A stretch of 64,000 nucleotides of DNA from Trichomonas vaginalis G3. Lineage: Eukaryota; Parabasalia; Trichomonadida; Trichomonadidae. The notes beneath the pieces were generated by a model, which saw only the letters and a list, made by a program, of their open reading frames with translations, was not told the origin of the DNA and did no database searches. Shown piece by piece: positions 9,810-18,341 of this stretch. The stretch's first letter is position 1. The number at the start of each line of letters is the position of its first letter. The stretch spans positions 29,294,082-29,358,081 of the forward strand of contig NC_067207.1 in assembly GCF_026262505.1 (NCBI RefSeq). Direction: 5' to 3'. The position numbers and the translations under genes are program-made.

Positions 9810-10679
9810 TTATTCCCTGTATTTGTTCATGAAGTTGATTTTCATTTTCATCGAAATTAATAGACCGAATATATTCATTAATTGCATTCTTATAATCATT
9901 GATTTCTCAAATTTTCTTTTATCTGATTCCTTAACTAAATCATAAGTTAAACCTCGTTGCTGATATAATGGTTTCTTAATTAAATCTTTGAATGCTTGAG
10001 ATAAAGCACCTGATGCAATTCTTGCTACTATAATTGGTTGGAATTGCTGTTTAAGTTCATCTTTAACATTTGCGAAAACTGGATCGAATAAAGCAACTTT
10101 AAAGAATTTCTTAGCTGAAATTTCAGGTCTAATATTTGCATATTGACCATCAAACTGGTTAGAATATCGTGGTAATCCATCCGGTCCCTCTTCAATAGCA
10201 TTTAATTCTTCATTGAAATAAGAATATGGATTACGACGGTATGAATTAATTGGACCATTTTCACCTTCTCCAATGTATTGTTTAACAGCTTTTCCATTTT
10301 CATCAAATTGCATAGGATAACGTTCATTATATACTTTACGTTTAGGATAATCAGACATAGTTAATTTATAACCATTTATGACTTTAATATTACCTTGACC
10401 ATCAGTAACGAAAACTTCATTTATACCATCAGGTTTTCCATTTGGACCCGTAATGTCTGCTTCGTGTGCTTCCCAATTTGGACCATGACGTTTGGCATAT
10501 GCTTGAGCTTCTGGTAATGTTAAAACGTTTCTCATTTGTTTAACATCTTTTTGAAGACCAGCAACAATATGAACTAATTCTTTCATTCCATCAGGAACTT
10601 TCATAGTTCTATTATATGCACCCTTTTTGTTTGTCCCTTGTTTTAATGGAACCTGTAGAAGATTTGCTATTTCTGTCAT
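9810..10679 (-). pseudogene. conserved-looking Maverick structural-type protein, about one break
   Basis: The start at 10679 follows TTTTATTTATAATTAAAC. The product begins [20 protein letters not shown], with a helical stretch, then [20 protein letters not shown], many Tyr/Asn/Pro turns and a helical C-terminal third ([20 protein letters not shown]). It lies directly downstream of the ATPase and capsid genes on the same strand, where virion proteins are expected. I do not recognise the fold. It is nearly full length. Confidence 0.5.
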
Positions 10680-10719
10680 GTTTAATTATAAATAAAAAAT
10701 AAAAATTAATTATAAAAAG

Positions 10720-11547
10720 TTAATCAAATTTAACACTTCCTTTATTTAAATCAACTATTATTTTTCCATGTTCACCTAATTGCTGATATTGTGTGTAAAG
10801 TTCATTAATGCTCATTGGTAAATTCACTTGATAAAGCATAACGTTCAACTGTTGACGACTAAACCCACTGAAAATGAAAAGTGTTGATAGATTTGATTTA
10901 ATGTTTGTGCTTAATGCTTTGAAATATTGAACAGCCATGAAGAATGAACACTGAATGTGTCGACATTGAGTTAATAACTGATTAAAATATGATTTCTCAT
11001 TTGTTATTAGTTTTGATTTCACCGCATCATCTAGAAAAATGAGTGAATGCAAAAATTCTCTATCAAAATTTGAAATAGAAAGTGTTTCAAATAATTCATC
11101 CCGTTGTTTATCAATAATTTTATCCTCTAATCCTTGCTTCTTGATTGTATTATATAATTCTTTATACATTAAAAAGTTTTTTAAATAATCTTCTGCTTCT
11201 TCTTGTGATAAATAAATAATTGGAATTTTGATTAAATGCTTTAAAGATTCAAATGTATCATCTGAAGGTGAACCTGAACGGTTGATATAAATTAACACGT
11301 GAGAATAGGGGGAAGTGTTAGCAATAATGATAATTTGTTTTAATATCGTTAATGTTTTACCTTTATTTTGTTTACCAATTGCTGCAGTGATTGAATTTAA
11401 GTAACATTCAGAATATGGAATTTTCATTAATTTTTCCTTAGATAGAGCATTTCTATTATCACTCAATGCTTCATTAATCATATCATCTACGTATGTATTA
11501 TATACTCCCGCTAATTCTTCATAAGGGGTGGATGAATTTAAATCCAT
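10720..11547 (-). CDS. DNA packaging ATPase (FtsK/HerA-type)
   Basis: A 275-residue frame begins MDLNSSTPYEELAGVYNTYV. A Walker A loop lies around residue 55-62 (GKQNKGKT), followed by a hydrophobic helix (ILKQIIIIA). Walker B lies near residue 165-172 (HSLIFLDDAVKS), and the sensor-like QCRHIQCSFFMAVQYF strand follows it. Its length fits A32-like Polinton packaging ATPases, which pump DNA into capsids. It sits between the capsid gene and the 289-codon gene on the same strand. It looks whole. Confidence 0.8.
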   Translation of the reverse strand: MDLNSSTPYEELAGVYNTYVDDMINEALSDNRNALSKEKLMKIPYSECYLNSITAAIGKQNKGKTLTILKQIIIIANTSPYSHVLIYINRSGSPSDDTFESLKHLIKIPIIYLSQEEAEDYLKNFLMYKELYNTIKKQGLEDKIIDKQRDELFETLSISNFDREFLHSLIFLDDAVKSKLITNEKSYFNQLLTQCRHIQCSFFMAVQYFKALSTNIKSNLSTLFIFSGFSRQQLNVMLYQVNLPMSINELYTQYQQLGEHGKIIVDLNKGSVKFD

Positions 11548-11571
11548 TTAATCAAAAATAAATTTATAATT

Positions 11572-13210
11572 TTAAACATTTCTATTCATCAATATTTCAT
11601 CATATGAACTTCTATACTGTGGTGGTGTACCTGTTGGATGATATTTCAAACCTTCATCCGGTGTCCATGTCCAATATGTAGTCCTAGTAAACCAAACCTG
11701 AGGAGGATTTGTCACCTTTGAACAGTAAGTGTCATTTACACCCTGAATGATTGGATAAGCTTTCACTTGTACTGTAACTTGTGAGTTGAAAGTTTCTAAT
11801 CCATCAAAGAATATACCCGCTCCATCACGTTGAACTGGAATAGTGCATAAGAATGAAGTTTGGTCTTTCCATGTTCTAGCTAATGGCGTGCCATTATCAT
11901 CATTCAGTGGTCTAGTTAATGAGTCCTCGTATTCTTCTGTGCATTCATTCACTCCATCTAAATCAGAAGCTTGAAGCATACGTGTAAAGAATATGTCACC
12001 CACTGTGGTCATCGCTTGATCGGGGAAGTTTCTGGAATCTATAGTGACCTGAAGACCTCGAAGCATTGGATTTTCTAAAACTGTTCTTTGCATTGCATTC
12101 TTCGGAAATGTTAACACAACATCTGTAACATTATGAAGAGCGTATGAGAAATCTGAGCTAATACCTTCAGGAGTGATGCAACCTCCATTTAGTGAACGAA
12201 CGTCAATATGTTGAGCTGGAATCATGAATGGATCTTCCTTACTGAATAAACGTGGTATTGCTTTAACTGATTCTTCAATTAAACCGTATCCTGGTGTAAT
12301 GCATTTATCCTCTAAAACTTCCATCTTTGTGCATGAAATAATAACGTCATCAACTGTTGCGTCAGCAGATGTAGCGGCTAAGCTTGTAATTAATTTGGCA
12401 GGAAGTCCGATTTGTTGGAATTTGCGATCATATTTATAAACATGATTCATAATCTTTTCATAATTTTCATCAGTTATCTTTTCATAAACGTAATTTTGTA
12501 AATCAGCAACTCTTAACGGGTCAACCTGACAAAATACTAAAGTATCCCTGAAAACATAATATTTAAGAATGATTCACCAAATGATTTAGGATAATCATCG
12601 AACGCCTGAAATGCTAACAAATCATTTACCGGAATAATCATATCAAAAGTGACATCAACTTCTTCATTTGCTTCTTGAAAACTTCTGAAGGGTCAATATA
12701 TTTACCACATACTGAGTTATCATATTTTTGAACATTATTATATAACGAATGAACAAACTTTTTAACTTTCCTTTCTGATTTTGGTTTATATGTTGCAAAT
12801 GCGAAAGATTCACGGGCGCAATCCATCTGAAGATAACCGGCATCACCTCTTTCGGTTTCTACTTCTAATTGTTTAAAGCTTTGATTTGATGATTTGTAAC
12901 CAACGAATAAACGCATGCATTTAAAAGCGGCATCACATGTGAAAGCTTTATTTGAAACTAGAGTTGCTTTAACTTTGCGTTTAATATATGTGTCACCTAA
13001 TTGGTTCACATCATGAGCCGGATTTGTAATTCTTAAATGAGTTTGTTTATCATCAAAATATGGAGCATCAGAGTCATAGCATGAACTTTCAAGTTCTCTA
13101 TAATATCTTCTACCGTCATTCTTTGCGAATATTTCATTTATCTTTTCGAATGAATGAAACACATTTCCATTAATCGGTTTAGTGTTTGGCACTAAATAGT
13201 TAGTCGTCAT
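11572..13210 (-). pseudogene. major capsid protein candidate (double-jelly-roll type), broken
   Basis: A minus-strand gene region of about 540 codons from the ATG at 13210 (after TATTTATAATAA), with roughly two breaks. It begins MTTNYLVPNTKPINGNVFHS. Later segments include FTCDAAFKCMRLFVGYKSS and VVLTFPKNAMQRTVLENPML, and the end has VWFTRTTYWTWTPDEGLKY. The size, the beta-rich aromatic composition and the place next to the ATPase fit the Polinton major capsid protein. I cannot confirm the fold without a structure search. Confidence 0.6.
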
Positions 13211-13278
13211 TTATTATAAATAAAAAATCAAAATTAAAAGATGAAAATGAATTTTTAATTTTAATGAAATAATCAACT

Positions 13279-13491
13279 ATGGCTGCAGGATTCTTAAAAA
13301 ATTGGGATAAAGTAAAAAGAGGAGCGCATAAAGTTTGGGAAACAATGAAGAAAGGAGCAAATTGGATATTTAAGAATAAAGAAGCAATTAGTGACGTTGC
13401 TGAATCAATAACACCAAAAGCTGCCCCAATAAGAGAAATATTAAATAAAGGAGAAAAAGTTTATCAAAGACTTCAACCGATACTAAGATAA
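13279..13491 (+). CDS. small basic amphipathic Maverick peptide (70 residues)
   Basis: The frame begins MAAGFLKNWDKVKRGAHKVW and is rich in Lys/Trp/Ala amphipathic helix, ending VYQRLQPILR. Such peptides in related viruses act as membrane-lytic or cement proteins, but that is only an analogy. It is divergent from the capsid gene. A second gene with nearly the same first residues lies on the opposite strand at 13743. Confidence 0.5.
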   Translation: MAAGFLKNWDKVKRGAHKVWETMKKGANWIFKNKEAISDVAESITPKAAPIREILNKGEKVYQRLQPILR

Positions 13492-13520
13492 AAATAATTT
13501 ATTTTTCCACTATCTACCTC

Positions 13521-13743
13521 CTATTTTATTAAGTATTCCTTCAGCATTCCACCAATTGCGTTACCTGCTTGTGCTCCCATCGCTGGATTACCTGCTTTAG
13601 TACCTAATACTCCACCTATGATAGTTCCTGCCGTTTTCGCTACTGGTGCCAAAAAGTTTGCAACGGTTTAATAATATTTTTATGAACCCAACCCGCAGCT
13701 TTCTTAATTCCATCCCATAATTTTTTAAAGAATCCTGCCGCCA
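13521..13743 (-). pseudogene. second MAAGF-type small peptide gene, broken
   Basis: Starting at 13743 the product begins MAAGFFKKLWDGIKKAAGWV, closely like the convergent plus-strand gene. It is followed by a glycine/alanine-rich stretch that looks like a membrane-active segment. About one break is present. The two genes are probably ancient duplicates. Confidence 0.45.
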
Positions 13744-13810
13744 TTTCTGATTTAATATTAATTAAAAAATATATTTCATCACTTATATTCTAATTTTTAT
13801 TTAATGATAA

Positions 13811-14173
13811 ATGAAACCGATTTTAAAAATAAATGAAACAGAGGAGGAAGAAATAAATGAAAATGTTCAACAAAAAATAAACGTTGTTAAACCAATTACT
13901 GAAATAAAAATTTTTTCATCTGTTGAAGAATTTAATGACTATTATGCTAACAATAAAAAATTATTTGAAGAATTGACAACGTGTAAATTGAATAAAATGT
14001 TTAAAGTTAATGGATTCAAAATTTCAAAAATAAAAGGAGTGGTTAGTTTGAAATCTATTCCTCAATCAAGAATCACCTCATTAATGAAAATAGATGATTT
14101 AACAAAAAGAATAGAAGAGATTGAAGAAAGAGTAAATCAAATAATTGATTTCATAAATTCAAATAATCATTAG
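13811..14173 (+). CDS. small Maverick protein (120 residues) with a C-terminal coiled coil
   Basis: The start ATG follows ATTTAATGATAA. The product begins MKPILKINETEEEEINENVQ. The middle has FNDYYANNKKLFEELTTCKL, and the end is a clear short coiled coil (MKIDDLTKRIEEIEERVNQI). The family is unknown. It looks whole and overlaps a small minus-strand frame at its 3' end. Confidence 0.45.
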   Translation: MKPILKINETEEEEINENVQQKINVVKPITEIKIFSSVEEFNDYYANNKKLFEELTTCKLNKMFKVNGFKISKIKGVVSLKSIPQSRITSLMKIDDLTKRIEEIEERVNQIIDFINSNNH

Positions 14174-14278
14174 TTTCTTAAAGTTCAATGTTGAACTCAT
14201 CAAATTCTTCTTCATCATTACCATTACTCTTTCAACTCTATCTTTTGATAGTCTTGCGTTTAATTTTTCGTGAGACAT
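14159..14278 (-). pseudogene. very small minus-strand Maverick gene, probably broken
   Basis: A short frame begins MSHEKLNARLSKDRVERVMV from the ATG at 14278, after CATTATTTT-like A+T sequence. It is compact between two accepted genes. Little can be said about function. Confidence 0.25.
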
Positions 14279-14371
14279 GAATTTTTAAAGTTTATTTTTC
14301 ATTCATGAAAATAATTATATCTGATTTCTTTTACTCTCTCGTACATACTAGATTTAAAGAATTCGGAACTT

Positions 14372-14644
14372 TTACCATAATCTCCTAAATGTTTTCTTAT
14401 CCCTAATGTCATCAATGATTTCCATTTCATTATTTTCAATTTCTTCTTCTCGTTTATGAGGTCTTTGATTATGACTCCATTGATTCCATGAAATTAAATA
14501 TTCTTTATCATTATATTTATATCTCATTAGCTTATTTTGGCTTTCATATTCATTTAATAATTCACAGTCTTCCTTTTTAAATTGAAGTTTAACCCATTCA
14601 GGATTTAAACAATGTTTAATTAATCGCGGAATATCTGACATCAT
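14372..14644 (-). CDS. small Maverick protein (90 residues), last gene of Mav-A
   Basis: The frame begins MMSDIPRLIKHCLNPEWVKL, with a second start one codon later, and has SWNQWSHNQRPHKREEEIEN. It is preceded by TATAAAAGAAGCTATATATAG. No family is recognised. It is the last coding frame before the right boundary of Mav-A. Confidence 0.4.
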   Translation of the reverse strand: MMSDIPRLIKHCLNPEWVKLQFKKEDCELLNEYESQNKLMRYKYNDKEYLISWNQWSHNQRPHKREEEIENNEMEIIDDIRDKKTFRRLW

Positions 14645-15003
14645 CTATATATAGCTTCTTTTATAAAAGATAAAAAAATAAATTATTTTAAAATGTGTTT
14701 AGTATATAATATTTATTACTAATTTATTTAATAATGTCGCACTTTCTTACAAATTCATGACTTTTAAAAAACGTAAGAAAAAATTTTTATATCATCTATG
14801 TATAGAAGATGCATTAAAATATACCTTCATCTATATATAGACGTAACAAAAAAAGTCACACACCCCGTCCTATCCTACTACTATCATTACAAGTTTGGTG
14901 CATACTAGGAAAAATCAATTTAGCTACCTAAATAACTATTTTAAACACTTCTTTTGTTATTTTGCTGGTAAAAAGCAAAATATATAACTTTTAAAAATTT
15001 TGC
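14645..15003. other. A+T-rich interval with the Mav-A right end
   Basis: No gene is seen. Two short near-repeats (TATCATCTATGTATAG and TTCATCTATATATAGACG) lie at 14790-14850. The element terminus must lie here, but without the left end it cannot be fixed. Confidence 0.5.
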
Positions 15004-16263
15004 ATGTCTGATCAAGACATTCACCCAAATAAATATGGCCAATTACGAGGTATCTACAAAAACCACATCGATTTATATAATGCGTTGTATCGGCTAAAAA
15101 CGGAGAAAGATCAAGATTGTTTCAAGTTTTTAAGAACGAAATTTCAATCAGAAATAACTCCAGAATGTCTAAAATTATCATTTTTAAGCGGAAATCAAGA
15201 GATCATGAGCGAATGCTTGAAATATCAAAAACCAAATTATAAATGCATGGAGTATGCAATCATCTCACATAACATTGATTTTGTAACATTCTTGATGAAC
15301 GAGTACGATTTAAGTATCAATTTAGGATATTGTGGAGAATATAAAAATCTTGAATCATTTTTAGTTTATTTCGATCAAACTAATGATGTTAACATATGCT
15401 TGGATTATTTACCCATGTTTAATATTCCATCCCTTTGCGAATATTTCCTTTTACATGGTGCAAATATCAATGAAAGAAATTATTACTTTAAATCTGCTCT
15501 TCTTACAGCAGCAATTAATAATGTTAATAAAGATGTGATTGAACTTCTTGTTTCACATGGTGCAGATGTCAATGAAACAGCTGACCATAGAAGAACCGCT
15601 CTTCATCATGCAATAATGCATAATAAAGAAACAACAGAATTTCTTCTTTCACATGGTGCAGATGCCAGTCAAAAAGATATACATAAGCAAACCGCTCTTT
15701 ATTATGCAGCATCTATAAATAACGTTGAATTAATTGAAATTCTTCTTTCACATGGTGCAAATATCAATGAAAAAGATGAAGATGAGCAAACCGCTCTTCA
15801 TTTGGCAGCAATGAAGAATAGTAAAGAAATAACTCAACTTCTTCTTTCACATGGTGCAGATATCAATGAAAAAGATATATATGGGGGTACCGCTCTTCAT
15901 TTTGCAGCATCTAACAATAATATTGAATCAATTGAAATTCTTCTTTCACATGGTGCAAATATCAATGAAAAAAATGAAGCTAGTATAACCGCTCTTCATT
16001 TTGCAGCATGGCATAATTGTAAAGAAACTGCGGAACTTCTTCTTTCACATGGTGCAAATATCAATGAACAAGATTTTGCTGGGAGAACCGCTCTTCATTT
16101 TGCAGTATATAATAATAGTAAAGAAATTGCGGAACTTCTTTTTTCACATGGTGCAAATATCAATGAACAAGATAACGATGGAAATACCGCTCTTCATTTG
16201 GCAGCAAAATATAATAGTGAAGAAACTGCGGAACTTCTTCTTTCATATGGCGGAAAACAATAA
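15004..16263 (+). CDS. host ankyrin-repeat protein, intact (419 residues)
   Basis: The N-terminal ~155 residues (MSDQDIHPNKYGQLRGIYKN) form the helical domain that commonly precedes ankyrin repeats in trichomonad proteins. Eight ankyrin repeats of 33 residues follow, with TALHFAA cores and LLSHGANINEKD ends, reaching the last residues (LLLSYGGKQ). The frame has no break. Ankyrin repeats are protein-binding scaffolds, and the partner cannot be told from sequence. It is probably cytosolic: no signal peptide or membrane segment is seen. It lies just outside the right edge of Mav-A in the same orientation as the next two host genes. Confidence 0.85.
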   Translation: MSDQDIHPNKYGQLRGIYKNHIDLYNALYRLKTEKDQDCFKFLRTKFQSEITPECLKLSFLSGNQEIMSECLKYQKPNYKCMEYAIISHNIDFVTFLMNEYDLSINLGYCGEYKNLESFLVYFDQTNDVNICLDYLPMFNIPSLCEYFLLHGANINERNYYFKSALLTAAINNVNKDVIELLVSHGADVNETADHRRTALHHAIMHNKETTEFLLSHGADASQKDIHKQTALYYAASINNVELIEILLSHGANINEKDEDEQTALHLAAMKNSKEITQLLLSHGADINEKDIYGGTALHFAASNNNIESIEILLSHGANINEKNEASITALHFAAWHNCKETAELLLSHGANINEQDFAGRTALHFAVYNNSKEIAELLFSHGANINEQDNDGNTALHLAAKYNSEETAELLLSYGGKQ

Positions 16264-16710
16264 TAATCAACTGCAAGATACCTCTTTTCTTTTTCATTTT
16301 TTATTATCTTCAAAGTCGAATTTTATCAGAAATAAAAAATAATTTAGCATTTTATTCAAGTGATTTTTTAGGCACTTCATCGCAATTTTTAATGAATTTC
16401 CCGTACTTTGATTTTGTGGCTCATTTATCGCCAAACATAAATCTACGTTTTGCTTACTTCGCAGCGGTCATTTTCAATATAAATTTTCAGCTTATATCGG
16501 CGCGCAGCGAAGCTGCGCGCCTATAGAACGCGCAATATTATATACGTGACTTGTTAATTTTGACAATTGGATGTACTTTCATTTAGAATTGGATGTGATA
16601 ATTAAAGAGAATAAAACAACGAATATCTTTCTATTCTCCATGGTCAAACTATTAATTGATTATTGCTCAAAATTCAATTTTTTCTCGGAAATTTTCAACG
16701 GAAAGATTAA
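16264..16710. other. intergenic region with GC-rich hairpin
   Basis: A+T-rich spacer between two host genes with no coding frame of note. It contains the hairpin at 16499-16521. Confidence 0.5.
16499..16521. repeat. perfect GC-rich hairpin (10-bp stem, GAA loop)
   Basis: GGCGCGCAGC pairs with GCTGCGCGCC around a GAA loop, a striking GC island in A+T-rich DNA. The 3' arm contains CTGCGCGCC, also present in the apex of the terminal hairpins of Mav-P and Mav-B. It could be a transcription-end signal or a short dispersed element. Confidence 0.8.
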
Positions 16711-17844
16711 ATGGAAGAAGGATATCTCAATGACAGATATAAATCATTGCAGCACTCCGTCGTATTATCTTTTGATGGGATGTTGAGTGATGGTTTAGCT
16801 AAACAGTTACAGAAACATCCAACTTCTTATAATTTTGCTGCAAGAAGATTAACTGAAGTGCTTGATGAATTCGTAAATAAAGATCGTGAAGAGTTCATCC
16901 AAAAGCTTTTAGATGATATTAATGAATTAAATCTTAGGAAGGACAAAATAACAGATAAATATACAAAAACAGTTGCAATAATTAAAGCAGAGGATACAAA
17001 AATCAATGATTTGAACAAAAATCTAAAGATTCAGCAGCAAAATCTTTCTTCAAAGTTCGAACAATTAAAAATAGAACAAAATGAAATCGAAACATCATTA
17101 AATACTACATTAAACACAGCAGAAAACAAATGTGAAAGGTATATGAGTTCAATTGATGCAATTTCAAACCAAATAGCTGATATAAAAACACAATTAACTT
17201 CAATTCGCCGCTTTTACACAAACAAGAGTAAAGACCATCACAAAATCCTAGAACAATCAAACAGAGATATACAGGAACAAGCAGAAGATGCTGTTTTTAA
17301 GAATACTGCTATAAATCCATTTGATCCACAAATTAATTCGAAATCAAATGAAATAAACCAGATTACAAGAGAAAATAACAAACTGAAATTAGTGTTAGAG
17401 GGTGTTTACCAACATGTCGCCCCACTTTTGAAAGAATCCGATTCATCAAATACAATTAAAGAAGATTTCTCCAATTTTAAGGAAAAATTGAATAATTTTG
17501 TTCATGAACAGCAAGAGTCTATTATTAAAAACCATTTTGCAGAAGCACAAACGAAATTAAAAAATATTAATTTGGATGTAGATGGATTTGCACCTTCTGT
17601 TGCAGAACTTTATAGGCAAAAGCTATTGGCAAAAGAGAAGGAATATAATGCAACTATCAGAGCTGCGAGAATGAGGAGAGCTGACTTAAAACAATCTCTC
17701 AAAGCAGCTTCTGCACAGTTAGAACAAATGAAACTCAGAAGTGAGCAAGAGAATAACTTAATAAACGAGATGTCAATGAGGAGAAGCAGAATAGAGTCTT
17801 CAAAGTCTGCTCTTGACCAGGCATTTTCAAAACTTGGTTTATAA
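16711..17844 (+). CDS. host coiled-coil protein (377 residues)
   Basis: After a short N-terminal region (MEEGYLNDRYKSLQHSVVLS), residues ~45 to 370 are almost wholly heptad-type helix rich in Gln, Glu, Lys, Asn and Leu. Examples are INDLNKNLKIQQQNLSSKFE and LKQSLKAASAQLEQMKLR. There is no signal peptide, membrane segment or enzyme motif. It is most likely a cytoskeletal or structural coiled-coil protein. The frame is intact and co-oriented with both ankyrin genes. The exact family is not recognised. Confidence 0.75.
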   Translation: MEEGYLNDRYKSLQHSVVLSFDGMLSDGLAKQLQKHPTSYNFAARRLTEVLDEFVNKDREEFIQKLLDDINELNLRKDKITDKYTKTVAIIKAEDTKINDLNKNLKIQQQNLSSKFEQLKIEQNEIETSLNTTLNTAENKCERYMSSIDAISNQIADIKTQLTSIRRFYTNKSKDHHKILEQSNRDIQEQAEDAVFKNTAINPFDPQINSKSNEINQITRENNKLKLVLEGVYQHVAPLLKESDSSNTIKEDFSNFKEKLNNFVHEQQESIIKNHFAEAQTKLKNINLDVDGFAPSVAELYRQKLLAKEKEYNATIRAARMRRADLKQSLKAASAQLEQMKLRSEQENNLINEMSMRRSRIESSKSALDQAFSKLGL

Positions 17845-18329
17845 TTTTTATAATTTTTGTTTTTGTATATTGTAAATTGTTGTATATTACCAAATATTAT
17901 GTATGATACCTATTAAATGTGATAAATACCCTTATCTATATCTAGATCTATAAAAAATCCCACATATTTTCTATTCATTGAGGAAACTATATGAAAAAAA
18001 CCATTTCAAAACATAGTAGCAACAATAAATACTAGGAAAATAAATATATTTCAAGAAAAATAAAATCACAAATTCTAATCAATTTGATCTTTTCACAAAA
18101 ACCGCTATATAAAGTATGCTGCATACACATCAGAGTATATTATTTGAGTAATATTCATGCATTACGCCTAATAAATATTTTTGGAAATTTTATTCAATAA
18201 TTCAAAACCAATATTACAATCTCTCGAAACTATGCTGTTGTTTATTTATTTAGATGAAGAGGCTTAAAGTATTGTGGGAAAAATTGAGGCCATAACAAAA
18301 ATCACAAATTCCCTCTCAATTTTAAATTT
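17845..18329. other. intergenic region, A+T-rich
   Basis: About 485 bp with no convincing frame or repeat. It ends at the initiator-like box of the next gene. Confidence 0.5.
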
Positions 18330-18334
18330 TCATA
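18330..18334 (+). promoter_or_regulatory. initiator-like TCATA box
   Basis: TCATA fits the trichomonad initiator consensus TCA-pyrimidine-A/T. The A at 18332 would start a 10-nt leader before the ATG at 18342, a normal leader length in Trichomonas. Confidence 0.5.
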
Positions 18335-18341
18335 ATTGTTC

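Larger units (their letters stand above)
1..14700. mobile_element. Mav-A: Maverick/Polinton element, fossil, left end outside the window
   Basis: The block carries a Polinton gene set: the end of a protein-primed DNA polymerase B, a retroviral-type integrase, an FtsK/HerA-type packaging ATPase, a large capsid protein candidate and a fibre protein. The host ankyrin gene begins at 15,004. The right terminus lies somewhere in 14,650-15,003, but I could not identify a terminal repeat because its partner is outside the window. About half the genes look whole and the element has roughly ten breaks in all, so it is an inactive but not very old copy. A primase/helicase cassette with its own inverted repeats is nested at 2475-5883. 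Most genes start directly after a T-rich stretch followed by a TATAA-like string touching the ATG. Confidence 0.85.

Noticed and set aside
14645-15003. Right terminal repeat of Mav-A at the CATCTATATATAG words
   Set aside because: The partner end is outside the window and the words are only loosely repeated, so a boundary could not be supported.
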